A stretch of 64,000 nt of DNA from positions 930,001 to 994,000 of the forward strand of contig NZ_JAFBCL010000001.1 of assembly GCF_016907655.1 (NCBI RefSeq), written 5' to 3'. A model generated the notes under the pieces. That model saw nothing but the letters and a program-made list of their open reading frames with translations. It made no database searches and had not been told where the DNA came from. Source of the stretch: Saccharothrix algeriensis. GTDB lineage: Bacteria > Actinomycetota > Actinomycetes > Mycobacteriales > Pseudonocardiaceae. The position numbers and the translations under genes are program-made. Positions 25,196 through 33,208 of this stretch are shown here, in pieces; position 1 is the stretch's first letter; the number at the start of each line of letters is the position of its first letter.

Positions 25196-26655
25196 CAGCC
25201 CGACCTCCCCAGCAGGGCGAGCTCGGCGTACCTGGCCTGGTAGCTGTCGTTCCAGCGCTGGAGCGTGAAGTGCTCCAGCACGCGCCGGCGGGCCAGCTGC
25301 CCGAGCCGGTGCCGCAGGCCGCTGTCGGTCAGCAGCTTGACGCAGGCCCGCGCGACGGCCTCGTGGTCGCGCGGCGGCACCACGAACCCGGCGTCGCCGA
25401 CCGCCTCGGGCACGCCGCCGACGTTGGTGCACACCGTCGGCCGGCCGGTGGACATGGCTTCCACCAGGGAGAACGGGAAGCCCTCCGACTTGCTGGTCAG
25501 CGCGACGACGTGCCCGGCGTGGTAGGCGTCGACCTGGCGGGGCACGCGGCCCTCGAACACCGCCGAGTCCGCCAGCCCCAGCTCCCGCACCAGGTCGACG
25601 CAGCTCGCGTGGTAGGTCTCGTTGGCGCGGGTCACCGGCCCGAACATGCGCAGCCGGGCCGTGGGCAGCTCGGTGCGGACCACGCGGAAGGCCCGGATCA
25701 GCGTGTGCAGGTCCTTGAGCGGGTCGATGCGGCCGACGAACACGATGGTCGGCTCGTCCGGTTCCCCCTGCGCCAGGGGGAAGTCCTCCGGGTCGATGCC
25801 GTTGTACATGGTCCGCGTCCGCGCCTCGTCGGCGCCGTTGCGCAGCTGCCACCGGCGGTTGTAGCCGGAGTGCGGCGCCAGCATGTCGCAGCTGCGGTAG
25901 GCGGCGCCGGCCAGCGCGCGGTGGAAGCCCAGCAGCAGCCCCTTGACCGCGCGCGGCATCTTCTCGTCGACCAGCCCGAGGTAGCGCTCGCGCAGGTAGA
26001 CGCCGTGCTCGGACATCAGCACGGGCGTGCCGTGGGCCCACTTCGCCGCCAGGCCGACCAGCGCGCTGAGCCCGTTCATCGCCAGGTGGCAGACGTCGGC
26101 GCGCACCGGCGGGTGGGACAGCGGCCGGAGCATGTGCTCGAACATGTCGGCCACCAGCACGGCGTGGTGCAGCGGCAGCGGTGCGCCGTGCGCCTGCGCG
26201 GCGACCTCGACCAGCCGGCCGACCGCCTCGTTGGACACCAGCGCCGCGCCGAGGTCCGAGGTCTGCGCGAGGTCGAACAGCCGCCGCAGCGCGGCCAGGA
26301 ACGCGTCGGGGGTGTCCGCGGTGTGCGGGATGAACGAGCGCAGGAACGCCTCGTGCGCCTCGGCGAACCCCTTCGGCCTGCCCCGGGCTCGCCGGGGCCG
26401 TCTCCCCCACAGCGGCAGGCTGACCACCTCCACGAGGTTGTCCGGGCTCGCCCAGGTCTGCCGCTCCGAACCGTCGACGGTCAGGGTGACGACCGTGAAG
26501 GCGTGCTCGGGCATCCCCCGGACGAGCTGGTCGCACCACAGGCTCACGCCGCCGGGGTGGAACGGGTAGGTGCCCTCGGACACGAGCGCGATGCGGGTCC
26601 GGGTGTCCGGTAACGAGGTCGTCCTCGTGACCGGGAGCGCTTCGCGGGTCGTCAT
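25195..26655 (-). CDS. PelF-like GT4 glycosyltransferase
   Basis: ATG 26655 overlaps the preceding stop (ATGA); 486 residues. N-terminal domain TRIALVSEGTYPFHPGGVSLWCDQLV, with the GGVSxW pattern of PelF. A middle segment LMSEHGVYLRERYL is followed by TMYNGIDPEDF, IVFVGRIDPLKDLHTLIRAF and the GT4 retaining-enzyme motif SKSEGFPFSLVEAMSTGRP (E-x7-E type). PelF uses UDP-GlcNAc/GalNAc to polymerise Pel. In this cluster it is the only glycosyltransferase and would be the polymerase. Cytoplasmic, working at the membrane with the next gene product. Confidence 0.87.
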   Translation of the reverse strand: MTTREALPVTRTTSLPDTRTRIALVSEGTYPFHPGGVSLWCDQLVRGMPEHAFTVVTLTVDGSERQTWASPDNLVEVVSLPLWGRRPRRARGRPKGFAEAHEAFLRSFIPHTADTPDAFLAALRRLFDLAQTSDLGAALVSNEAVGRLVEVAAQAHGAPLPLHHAVLVADMFEHMLRPLSHPPVRADVCHLAMNGLSALVGLAAKWAHGTPVLMSEHGVYLRERYLGLVDEKMPRAVKGLLLGFHRALAGAAYRSCDMLAPHSGYNRRWQLRNGADEARTRTMYNGIDPEDFPLAQGEPDEPTIVFVGRIDPLKDLHTLIRAFRVVRTELPTARLRMFGPVTRANETYHASCVDLVRELGLADSAVFEGRVPRQVDAYHAGHVVALTSKSEGFPFSLVEAMSTGRPTVCTNVGGVPEAVGDAGFVVPPRDHEAVARACVKLLTDSGLRHRLGQLARRRVLEHFTLQRWNDSYQARYAELALLGRSG

Positions 26656-28772
26656 GGGCGGGGGCTCGCCCTCAGGACGACCCGCTCGCCCCTGGTCAGC
26701 CCCAGTCGCGACACCGGGTCGGACCCGTAGGTCTCCCCCTCGTCGGGCGAGGTCTGGTCCGCCTCGGTGGCGGGCCTGGTCCCGACGCCGGTCACGAACA
26801 GCGCCCCGCCGCCGTCGGCGGTGTACTCGACCGCACCGGTCGCCCGGTTCCACACCGCGTCGCGGCGGGAGGACAGCTGCGCGAAGTGCGCGTTGCGCGC
26901 CTCGACGTAGCCGGCCAGGAAGAGCCAGTCGGGGTTCTTCAGCGGCACGGAGTAGTAGGCGGCGTACTTGGCGACAGTGGCGTTGATCCAGTCGAACGCC
27001 AGGCTGCGACCCGGCGCATACTCGCGGACGTTGCCCTGGTGCAGGGTGTGCGCGTAGGCCGAGCCGCTCATCAGGTGCTGGGCGGCGGTGTCGGCCTCCA
27101 CCTCGACGATCTCCTCGTAGGTCAGGTCTCGGTCGCCGTGCTCCGGCTCGGTGCCGGCACGGCCGTAGGCGGCGTTGAACAGGGCCGTCTGCTCCTCGGG
27201 GTCCGTGGCCTCGAACGCGATCGAGGTGGGCCAGTCGGGCACGACGAAGATCTCGCCGCGCAACGGGTGGTGGATGCCGCAGTTGGCGCAGGAGGGCCGG
27301 TGGCCGGCGAACGACATGTTGCCCTGCAGGTAGCGCACGCCCAGGTCGTGCGCGGCGTCCAGCAGGGCCTTGTTCGACCCGGCGAGGCCGAAGTCGGTCG
27401 GCGGGCCGGAGGTCGCGGAGCGGTCCGGGTGGTAGACGCCCAGGCCGGAGTACTCGGGCGTCTTGAGGATCGTCGGCGGCACCGGCAGCCCGGCGAACGC
27501 GGCCAGCTCCAGGTTGCGCTCGATCTCGGCGCGGCTGACCGCGTAGTCGGTGTCGTTCATCTGCGGGTGGTTCGCGGTGTGGTTGATCCACCGGAACCGG
27601 TCGACCAGGTGCTTGGAGCAGCCGCTGAGCGTGTCCGCCGCGCCGGTGTCCTCGCACGTGGCGGGCGCGTCGGTGGCCAGGCGGCTGCCGTTGTAGGGCA
27701 GGTTGAGCTTGAACCCGGCGGCCTGCGGGTGGCGCCGCTCCAGGTCCTGCTGCGCGGTGTGGGCGGCCACGGCGTCCCGGCCGGTGAGCCGGAACAGCTC
27801 CGCGCCGCCGTCGGCGCGCCGCCGGGTGGTGACGTTGAACCAGTCGTCGACGTCCACGCTGAACCAGTGCCGCTGCTCGCCCAGCAGCACGCCGCGCGCG
27901 GCCCACCGCAGCAGGCCGTAGCCCAGCAGCAGCTCGGGCGTCGTGCCCGCGCTCAGCGAGAACGCCACCGCCAGCCGCTCCCGGCCGTCGGGCGACCGGC
28001 TGGTCACCGCGACCACGTCGTCCCCGGCGGTCAGCAGGGGTTCGGCGGCGCAGCCGGGCGCCAGGCCCGCCCGGTACAGGTAGGAGCCGGCCAGCGGCAC
28101 CCGCGCGTCCGGGTGGAGGTAGTCGAAGACCGGCCGGCCCGCCGGGGCGATCCCGAGCGGCACCGGGGTCTCGCCGACGGCGGTTTCACCGCGGTGGCTC
28201 AGGCAGTAGTCCTCCGGCGAGGTGGTCTGCGAGGTGTTCAAGGCGACCTGGCGCACCCGGTAGGCGCGCTCGTAGTCCCACAGCGCCGTCCACTGTGGGC
28301 TGTCCAGCGCGGCGGTGTACGAGCCGTCCGGTCCGGCGCGCAGCAAACCGCTGCTGGCCAACAGGATCGCGTTGTACCGCCCGGTGCCGTCCGGCATGAC
28401 CAACCGCTCCGGGGTGATCGGCTCCGAGCCGGCCAGCAGCACGTCGTACGGCGAGCCGACGCGGTCCAGCACGGACTTCCAGGCCGCCAGGCCGGTGTCG
28501 TCCGGCCCGGTGGCCACGACGAGCGGGCGCAGCGCCACCAGGTCGCCCCGGCGCGGCGGGTCGGCGGGCGCCGCGGCGAGCCGCACCGGCACCTCCCGCT
28601 TGGCCGCGACGGGCACCGGGACGGCCGCCGGCGGCGCGCCGCCGGGCCCCGGTTCGACTCCACCCGGTTGGTCCACCGCGGACGGGCTGGTCACTGTGAT
28701 CACCCCGATCGCGAGGGCGAGGACCGTCAACAGGGGGACGCGGAGGGAGGAGCCGAACCGGGAGCGGGTCAT
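26652..28772 (-). CDS. Agd3-like (CE18-type) polysaccharide deacetylase, copy 2
   Basis: ATG 28772, 706 residues, N-terminal hydrophobic signal/anchor (VPLLTVLALAIGVITV) followed by a Pro/Ala linker. An N-terminal region (about 70-290) is shared with copy 1. The metal-dependent deacetylase core has HWFSVDVDDWFN near residue 305 and INHTANHPQMN near 400, giving the Asp-Asp and HxxxH metal ligands of NodB/CE4-like folds. LKTPEYSGLGVY, GNMSF and SAYAHTLHQGN complete the pattern. This arrangement is the one I know from fungal Agd3, which deacetylates galactosaminogalactan. The likely function is N-deacetylation of the exopolysaccharide, making it cationic and adhesive. Overlaps its neighbours by 1-4 nt. 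Confidence 0.8.
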   Translation of the reverse strand: MTRSRFGSSLRVPLLTVLALAIGVITVTSPSAVDQPGGVEPGPGGAPPAAVPVPVAAKREVPVRLAAAPADPPRRGDLVALRPLVVATGPDDTGLAAWKSVLDRVGSPYDVLLAGSEPITPERLVMPDGTGRYNAILLASSGLLRAGPDGSYTAALDSPQWTALWDYERAYRVRQVALNTSQTTSPEDYCLSHRGETAVGETPVPLGIAPAGRPVFDYLHPDARVPLAGSYLYRAGLAPGCAAEPLLTAGDDVVAVTSRSPDGRERLAVAFSLSAGTTPELLLGYGLLRWAARGVLLGEQRHWFSVDVDDWFNVTTRRRADGGAELFRLTGRDAVAAHTAQQDLERRHPQAAGFKLNLPYNGSRLATDAPATCEDTGAADTLSGCSKHLVDRFRWINHTANHPQMNDTDYAVSRAEIERNLELAAFAGLPVPPTILKTPEYSGLGVYHPDRSATSGPPTDFGLAGSNKALLDAAHDLGVRYLQGNMSFAGHRPSCANCGIHHPLRGEIFVVPDWPTSIAFEATDPEEQTALFNAAYGRAGTEPEHGDRDLTYEEIVEVEADTAAQHLMSGSAYAHTLHQGNVREYAPGRSLAFDWINATVAKYAAYYSVPLKNPDWLFLAGYVEARNAHFAQLSSRRDAVWNRATGAVEYTADGGGALFVTGVGTRPATEADQTSPDEGETYGSDPVSRLGLTRGERVVLRASPRP

Positions 28773-30859
28773 CAGCGCGGGACCGCCGTGGTCACGACGC
28801 GGGCGCCCGCCTTGACGGGGATCCGGGTGATGCGGTCCGTCCCGTACTTGTCGGTCTCCCCGCCACCGCCGGTCACGCCGGTGAGGAACAGGGAGCCGGT
28901 CGTGGCGGCGGTGTGGGTGACGGTCTTGCCGGCGCGGTCCCACACCGGGTCGCGCTTCGCGGCGGTCTCGGCGAAGTGCTCGGTGCGCGACTGCACGTAC
29001 TTCGACAGGGCGGGCCAGTCCGGGTTGCGCAGCGGCACCTGGTAGCGCTCGCTGTACTTGGCGGCGACCACCCGCAGCCAGTCGAAGGTGAGGCTGCTGC
29101 CCTTCGCGTACTCGCGCAGGTTGCCCTGGTGCAGCGTGTGGGCGTAGGCCGAGCCGGACATGACGTGCTGGAGGGTGATCTCCGCCTCGTAGTCGAGCAT
29201 CTCGGCGTAGGTCAGGTCGTGGTCGAAGGCGGGGAACTTGCCCTTGGGCCCGTACATGCTGTTGTAGAACAGGATCTGCTCGGACGCCGCGGTGGTGTGG
29301 TAGCCGATGTTGGTCGGCCAGTCCGGCACGACGAGGATCTCCGGCCGCAGCGGGTGCCGGATGCCGCAGTTGAAGCAGGCCGGCTTGTGGCTCTCGAACG
29401 ACATGTTGCCGTGCACGTACCGCACGCCGGCGTCATGGGCCGCGTCGAGCATCGCCTTGTTGGACTTGCGGAGCCCGAAGTCCGTCGGCGGGTCGGTGTC
29501 CGGCGCGTTCGGGTCCGGGTTGTAGACGCCGAGCCCGGAGTAGGCGGGCGTCTTGAGCACCTCGGTCGGCACGGTCAGCCCGATCCCGCGGCCGATCTCG
29601 AGGTTGTCCTGGATCTCGGCGCGGCTCTCGGCGTACTCGGTGAAGTTCAGCTCCGGGTGGTTGACCGTGTGGTTGACCCACCGGAAGTTGCCCGACAGGC
29701 AACGGGTGTAGCTGGTCAGCGCGTCCGAGGTGTTGGTGCCCGAGCAGCGCTTGGGCGCGTCGGGGTCGAGGTCGCCGCCGTTGTAGGGCAGGTTGAGGGT
29801 GAAGCCCGTGGCGAGCGGGAAGTTGGCCCGCAGCGACTTCTGCTGGGTGTTGGCGGCGTTGGCGTCCTCGCCGGTCATCCGGTAGCCCGGGTCGGTCTCC
29901 AGGCGACCGTCCGGGTGGAGGTGGTCGGTGTGGTTGAACCAGTCGTCGACGTCGACGTTGATCCAGTGCCGGTGCTCGCCGACGAGCACGCCGCGCGTGG
30001 CCCACCGCACCAGGCCGTAGCCGAGCATGTCGGTCTGGGCCAGGGCCTCGTGGGAGGAGAACGTCAGGCCGGCGCGCTCGCGCCCGTCGGCCGACGTGCT
30101 GGACACGCCGACGACGTGGTTGCCGACCTTCAGCAGCGGCTCGGCCCGGCAGCCCGGCGCCAGGGTCGACCGGTAGGTGTAGGAGAAGGAGACCGGGACG
30201 CGCGCGTTCGGCCTGAGGTAGTCGAAGAACCGGGCGCCGACGGGGGTCAGGTCCGCCGTGAAGGCGTGGTCGTTCTCGGTGCCGGGCCGCAGGCAGTAGT
30301 CCTCGGGGAAGGTGCCCCAGGAGGTGAACAGCGACGCCTGCCGGACTTTGTAGGCGCTCTCGTAGGCCCACAGGGCCTGCCACTCCGCCGCGTCCAGCGC
30401 GCTGACGTAGTCGCCGGAGCCGTCCGGCAGCAACAGCGCGTTGTCGGTCAGCAGGATCGCGCTGTAGCGGCCGGTGCCGTCGGGCAGCACCAGCCGGTCG
30501 GCGGTGAGCCGCTCGGTCCTGGCGCGCAGGACGTCGTAGGGCGAGCCGATCCGGTCGAGCACGGCCTTCCAGGTGGGCAGGCCGATGTCGGTGTCGTCCG
30601 TGGCGACGATCAGCGGCCGGAGCGCCACCCTGTCAGTGGCCGCGGGCGACGCCGCGAGGACCGGGAGCGGGCCGTCGACCGGCCGCAGCCGGGTGGGAGG
30701 AGGCGGTTGGGGGCGCGTGACCGCGCCGAGGATGTGGCCGTGCCGGTGCGACCTCCGGTCGTCGCCGGCGGCTTCCGCCGTCGGCGCCAGCACGCCCGCC
30801 GCTACGACGAGCGCAGCCAGCACGGGTGCGATGCGCTTCGCACGTGAACAAAGTGCCAC
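28772..30859 (-). CDS. Agd3-like (CE18-type) polysaccharide deacetylase, copy 1
   Basis: GTG 30859 gives 695 residues, with a Sec signal (VALCSRAKRIAPVLAALVVAAGVLAP region, cleavage near AEAAG). Same architecture as copy 2: HWINVDVDDWFN near residue 303, VNHTVNHPELN near 397, LKTPAYSGLGVYNPD, GNMSFESHKPACFNCGI, and SGSAYAHTLHQGNLREYA. The Cys pair in KPACFNCGI is shared with copy 2. First gene of the minus-strand EPS operon; three palindromes lie in the 300 bp upstream. Tandem paralogues might act on different chain positions or steps; this is speculation. Confidence 0.8.
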   Translation of the reverse strand: MALCSRAKRIAPVLAALVVAAGVLAPTAEAAGDDRRSHRHGHILGAVTRPQPPPPTRLRPVDGPLPVLAASPAATDRVALRPLIVATDDTDIGLPTWKAVLDRIGSPYDVLRARTERLTADRLVLPDGTGRYSAILLTDNALLLPDGSGDYVSALDAAEWQALWAYESAYKVRQASLFTSWGTFPEDYCLRPGTENDHAFTADLTPVGARFFDYLRPNARVPVSFSYTYRSTLAPGCRAEPLLKVGNHVVGVSSTSADGRERAGLTFSSHEALAQTDMLGYGLVRWATRGVLVGEHRHWINVDVDDWFNHTDHLHPDGRLETDPGYRMTGEDANAANTQQKSLRANFPLATGFTLNLPYNGGDLDPDAPKRCSGTNTSDALTSYTRCLSGNFRWVNHTVNHPELNFTEYAESRAEIQDNLEIGRGIGLTVPTEVLKTPAYSGLGVYNPDPNAPDTDPPTDFGLRKSNKAMLDAAHDAGVRYVHGNMSFESHKPACFNCGIRHPLRPEILVVPDWPTNIGYHTTAASEQILFYNSMYGPKGKFPAFDHDLTYAEMLDYEAEITLQHVMSGSAYAHTLHQGNLREYAKGSSLTFDWLRVVAAKYSERYQVPLRNPDWPALSKYVQSRTEHFAETAAKRDPVWDRAGKTVTHTAATTGSLFLTGVTGGGGETDKYGTDRITRIPVKAGARVVTTAVPR

Positions 30860-30892
30860 CTGGTCAGAACCCCTTCAAGTAGTCGCAGAAAT

Positions 30893-31151
30893 CCGCAATT
30901 TTGCGGTCGACCGAAGGACAACCGACCGGCCCGACTCCCTTCCCGACCGCCGTCGAGAAGATGCGGCACCAAGCCCGGAAGAACCTTCGGCGACCATTCA
31001 CGGCAACCGATCACCGCATTTTGCGGTCCCGTCCCAGGTGCGATGGCAACCCCTCAAGGCGGCCTCCGGCCCTCCCCACCCGACGAGCCCCGAAACATAC
31101 CTCGAATAAGGTAGACGGTTTACTTCGGCGACCGGTACCGCAATTCGCAGT
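30893..31151. promoter_or_regulatory. three related CCGCA/TGCGG palindromes upstream of the EPS operon
   Basis: Site 1 CCGCAATTTTGCGG (30893-30906), site 2 ACCGCATTTTGCGGT (31013-31027) and a weaker site 3 ACCGCAATTCGCAGT (31137-31151) are spaced by about 120 bp. Site 1 is 34 bp upstream of the GTG at 30859. They look like operators for a dimeric regulator; the regulator is unknown. Confidence 0.55.
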
Positions 31152-31861
31152 ACTCACGTTTTGCCCTGGAGTAGCCTTCGGGGACCCGAACGGCCCACGA
31201 CTCGAAGCCGGCTACCAGGACGTTCAGGCGAACCGGCTCGGTCGGGCGGAATATTCCAGGTGAGCCGAGCACCGCTCCCCCGGTTCCCCGCCGGTCGCCA
31301 CCAGCCCCCCTCATTACGCGCGCACCGGACGATCTCCGCACATTGCCGGACACCCGGATTGCCCCCGACGCGAACATGAGCACCACTCGGTCGGCCATCC
31401 CCGATCGCCCGGCCACCGCAACCACCGACCATATCGAGCAGGTACGCGCGCCGTACCGGGAATGACCGGAATCCTCGGGGTCGGAGTTTCCGGCGCCGCG
31501 CCGGCCGACATGCGCAGGGGCATTGCGCGCCGAGCCGGCGGCGGGGTCGTGACCGGGGCGCGCTCCGCCCGTTCGGCGCACCGGTGGCGCGGCCGGTCGC
31601 CCGGGTCCGGGCCGGCCGGTGGGAGGACCGGTCCTTGGCGCCACCGGCCCCGGGTGGGGCGCCCGCACCGTTCCGTCGGCCCACCGCAACACCGGCCGCC
31701 CCGCTCACCACTCCGGACGGCTCGGCCACCCCTTTCGCACGGGCGCGCGCAGGCCCAAGTGACGTTCACAGCAGGAATTGCGTTTATCCGCCGTTGACGG
31801 GAAGCGGTTTCCCGCGATGCGTGGAATTCCCGCCCGGCCCGCGCTCCCGGGAGCCGCCCCG

Positions 31862-31981
31862 GGTGGTCCGGCGACGGGTGGTCCGGCCCCAGGTGGTCCG
31901 GCCCCAGGTGGTCCGGCCCCAGGTGGTCCGGCCCCAGGTGGTCCGGCCCCAGGTGGTCCGGCCCCAGGTGGTCCGGCGTCG
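31862..31981. repeat. 15-bp tandem repeat, 8 units
   Basis: Unit GGTGGTCCGGCCCCA. Units 2-7 (31877-31966) are identical; the first and last differ at their 3-prime ends. It ends 24 bp from the TetR stop codon. The multiple of three and the absence of a believable ORF suggest either a decayed Pro/Gly-rich coding end or a simple expansion. Confidence 0.9.
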
Positions 31982-32004
31982 GGAAGCGCCCGCCGGGCGA
32001 CCGG

Positions 32005-32577
32005 TCACCCGGCGGGCGGCCAGTTCCGCAGCAGCGCGTCGAGGGCGTCCAGCGTCCGCGACCACGAGGTGTCCGACCCGCGCGGCCGGTGGCTGAACCC
32101 CCCGGTCGCCTCCAGGCTCACGTAGCCGTGGAACGCGCTGTGCAGCAACCGCACCGCGTCGGTCTGGTCGGGCTCCGCCAGCCGGTAGCCGCGCAGGATC
32201 GCCCGCGTCATCTCCGCGTGGCGGCGGGCCGCGCTGGCCGCCAGCGTCTCCGCGTCGAGCTCCACCTGCAGCGCGGCGTACCTGCCGGGGTGCTCCCGCG
32301 CGTAGTCCCGGTAGGCGTTCGCGAAGGCCACCAGGGCGTCCTTGCCCGCGCGCCCGGCCAGCGCGGCGGCGACCCGGTCCGCCAGCTCGGCCAGCGCGAG
32401 CACCGCCACCCTGACCTTCAGCTCCCGCACGTTCCGCACGTGCGAGTACAGGCTCGCGTCCGTGACGCCGAACCCGCGGGCCAGCGCCGACACCGTCACG
32501 TTCCCGAAGCCCACCTCGTCGGCCAGGTCCGCCGCCGCCCTGGTCAGGCGTTCGACCGTCACCCCCGCACGCGCCAT
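32005..32577 (-). CDS. TetR-family regulator
   Basis: 190 residues from ATG 32577; a GTG five codons in is an alternative because the G-rich ribosome site sits very close to the ATG. The N-terminal helix-turn-helix reads VTVSALARGFGVTDASLYSHVRNVRELK (residues about 27-54). The C-terminal ligand domain with AFANAYRDYAREHPGRYAAL and AFHGYVSLEATGGF is of the WHG/TetR_C type found in many actinobacterial TetR proteins. The operator ACCTAG-N5-CTAGGT lies 16 bp upstream, between it and the divergent FBP-domain gene. Confidence 0.9.
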   Translation of the reverse strand: MARAGVTVERLTRAAADLADEVGFGNVTVSALARGFGVTDASLYSHVRNVRELKVRVAVLALAELADRVAAALAGRAGKDALVAFANAYRDYAREHPGRYAALQVELDAETLAASAARRHAEMTRAILRGYRLAEPDQTDAVRLLHSAFHGYVSLEATGGFSHRPRGSDTSWSRTLDALDALLRNWPPAG

Positions 32578-32592
32578 GCCTCCCCCTCGGAT

Positions 32593-32609
32593 ACCTAGGA
32601 GGTCTAGGT
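32593..32609. promoter_or_regulatory. palindromic TetR operator in divergent promoter
   Basis: ACCTAG-GAGGT-CTAGGT: perfect 6-bp arms around 5 bp. It lies 16 bp upstream of the TetR start and 51 bp before the FBP gene start. Position and symmetry fit autoregulation and control of the divergent gene. Confidence 0.65.
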
Positions 32610-32659
32610 TAGCGGTTAATCAGTCGCGCCAGGGTCAACGGGTGGGTAGCTTCCCGCCC

Positions 32660-33154
32660 ATGAGACCGGCAACCGAACGCGACATCCGCGCGTCGTTCGT
32701 GAACTGCACCAAGGGCGAGGCCAAGCGCCTGCACGTGCCGCGCGACCTGGCCGAGCGCCCCTGGGCCGACCTGGACTTCCTCGGCTGGCGCGACCCGGCC
32801 TCGCCGCAGCGGGCCTACCTGGTCACCGAGTCCAGCGACGGGTTCGTGGGGGTGGCCCTGCGGCTGGCCGCGCCCGGCGCCGCGCACACGCGGCGCACCA
32901 TGTGCGCGCTGTGCCTGACCACGCACAAGGGCGACGGCGTCTCGCTGATGACCGCGCGCAAGGCGGGCCGCGAGGGGCAGGCGGGCAACTCGGTGGGCAC
33001 CTACCTGTGCAGCGACCTGGCGTGCTCGCTCTACCTGCGCGGGAAGAAGGACGTCGAGCCCGGCGGGCGGCACCACGAGTCGCTCACGCTGGAGGAGAAG
33101 GTCGAGCGGACGGTCGCGAACCTGGCCGGGTTCCTGGCCAAGGTGGTCGCCTGA
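32660..33154 (+). CDS. FBP-domain protein (EF-G-binding, zinc-finger)
   Basis: ATG 32660, 164 residues. The family pattern is clear: IRASFVNCTKGEAKRLHVPRDL at the start, LDFLGWRDP, then a four-Cys zinc finger formed by CALC (about residue 75) and CSDLACS (about 119), with RKAGREGQAGNSVGTYLC between. Members of the FBP_C/FusB-like family bind elongation factor G and can influence translation or fusidic acid susceptibility. Here it is divergent from a TetR gene with a shared operator, so expression may respond to a ligand of that regulator. Confidence 0.87.
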   Translation: MRPATERDIRASFVNCTKGEAKRLHVPRDLAERPWADLDFLGWRDPASPQRAYLVTESSDGFVGVALRLAAPGAAHTRRTMCALCLTTHKGDGVSLMTARKAGREGQAGNSVGTYLCSDLACSLYLRGKKDVEPGGRHHESLTLEEKVERTVANLAGFLAKVVA

Positions 33155-33208
33155 CCCGGCCGCGCCCGGGAAGCGCGCGGCCCGGCCGCGCGCCGGCCCC
33201 GGGCCGGG

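Larger units (their letters stand above)
30860..32004. other. 1.1-kb region without a convincing gene
   Basis: Several ORFs of up to 190 codons cross this stretch, but none shows a protein-like pattern or family motif. 30870-31460 is lower in GC than the surroundings and carries repeated palindromes, consistent with a regulatory region for the deacetylase operon. 31480-31860 is ordinary GC-rich intergenic sequence. A 15-bp tandem repeat fills 31862-31981. Confidence 0.6.

Noticed and set aside
31862..31981. Possible CRISPR array
   Set aside because: Units are contiguous 15-mers without spacers, and no cas genes are nearby.
31120..32125. ORFs of up to 190 codons in the gene-free region, including a (PGGPA)n frame through the 15-bp repeat
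   Set aside because: No family motif, no convincing start, and frames are open on several strands at once. Kept as repeat/non-coding, with the caveat that a small unknown protein cannot be excluded.
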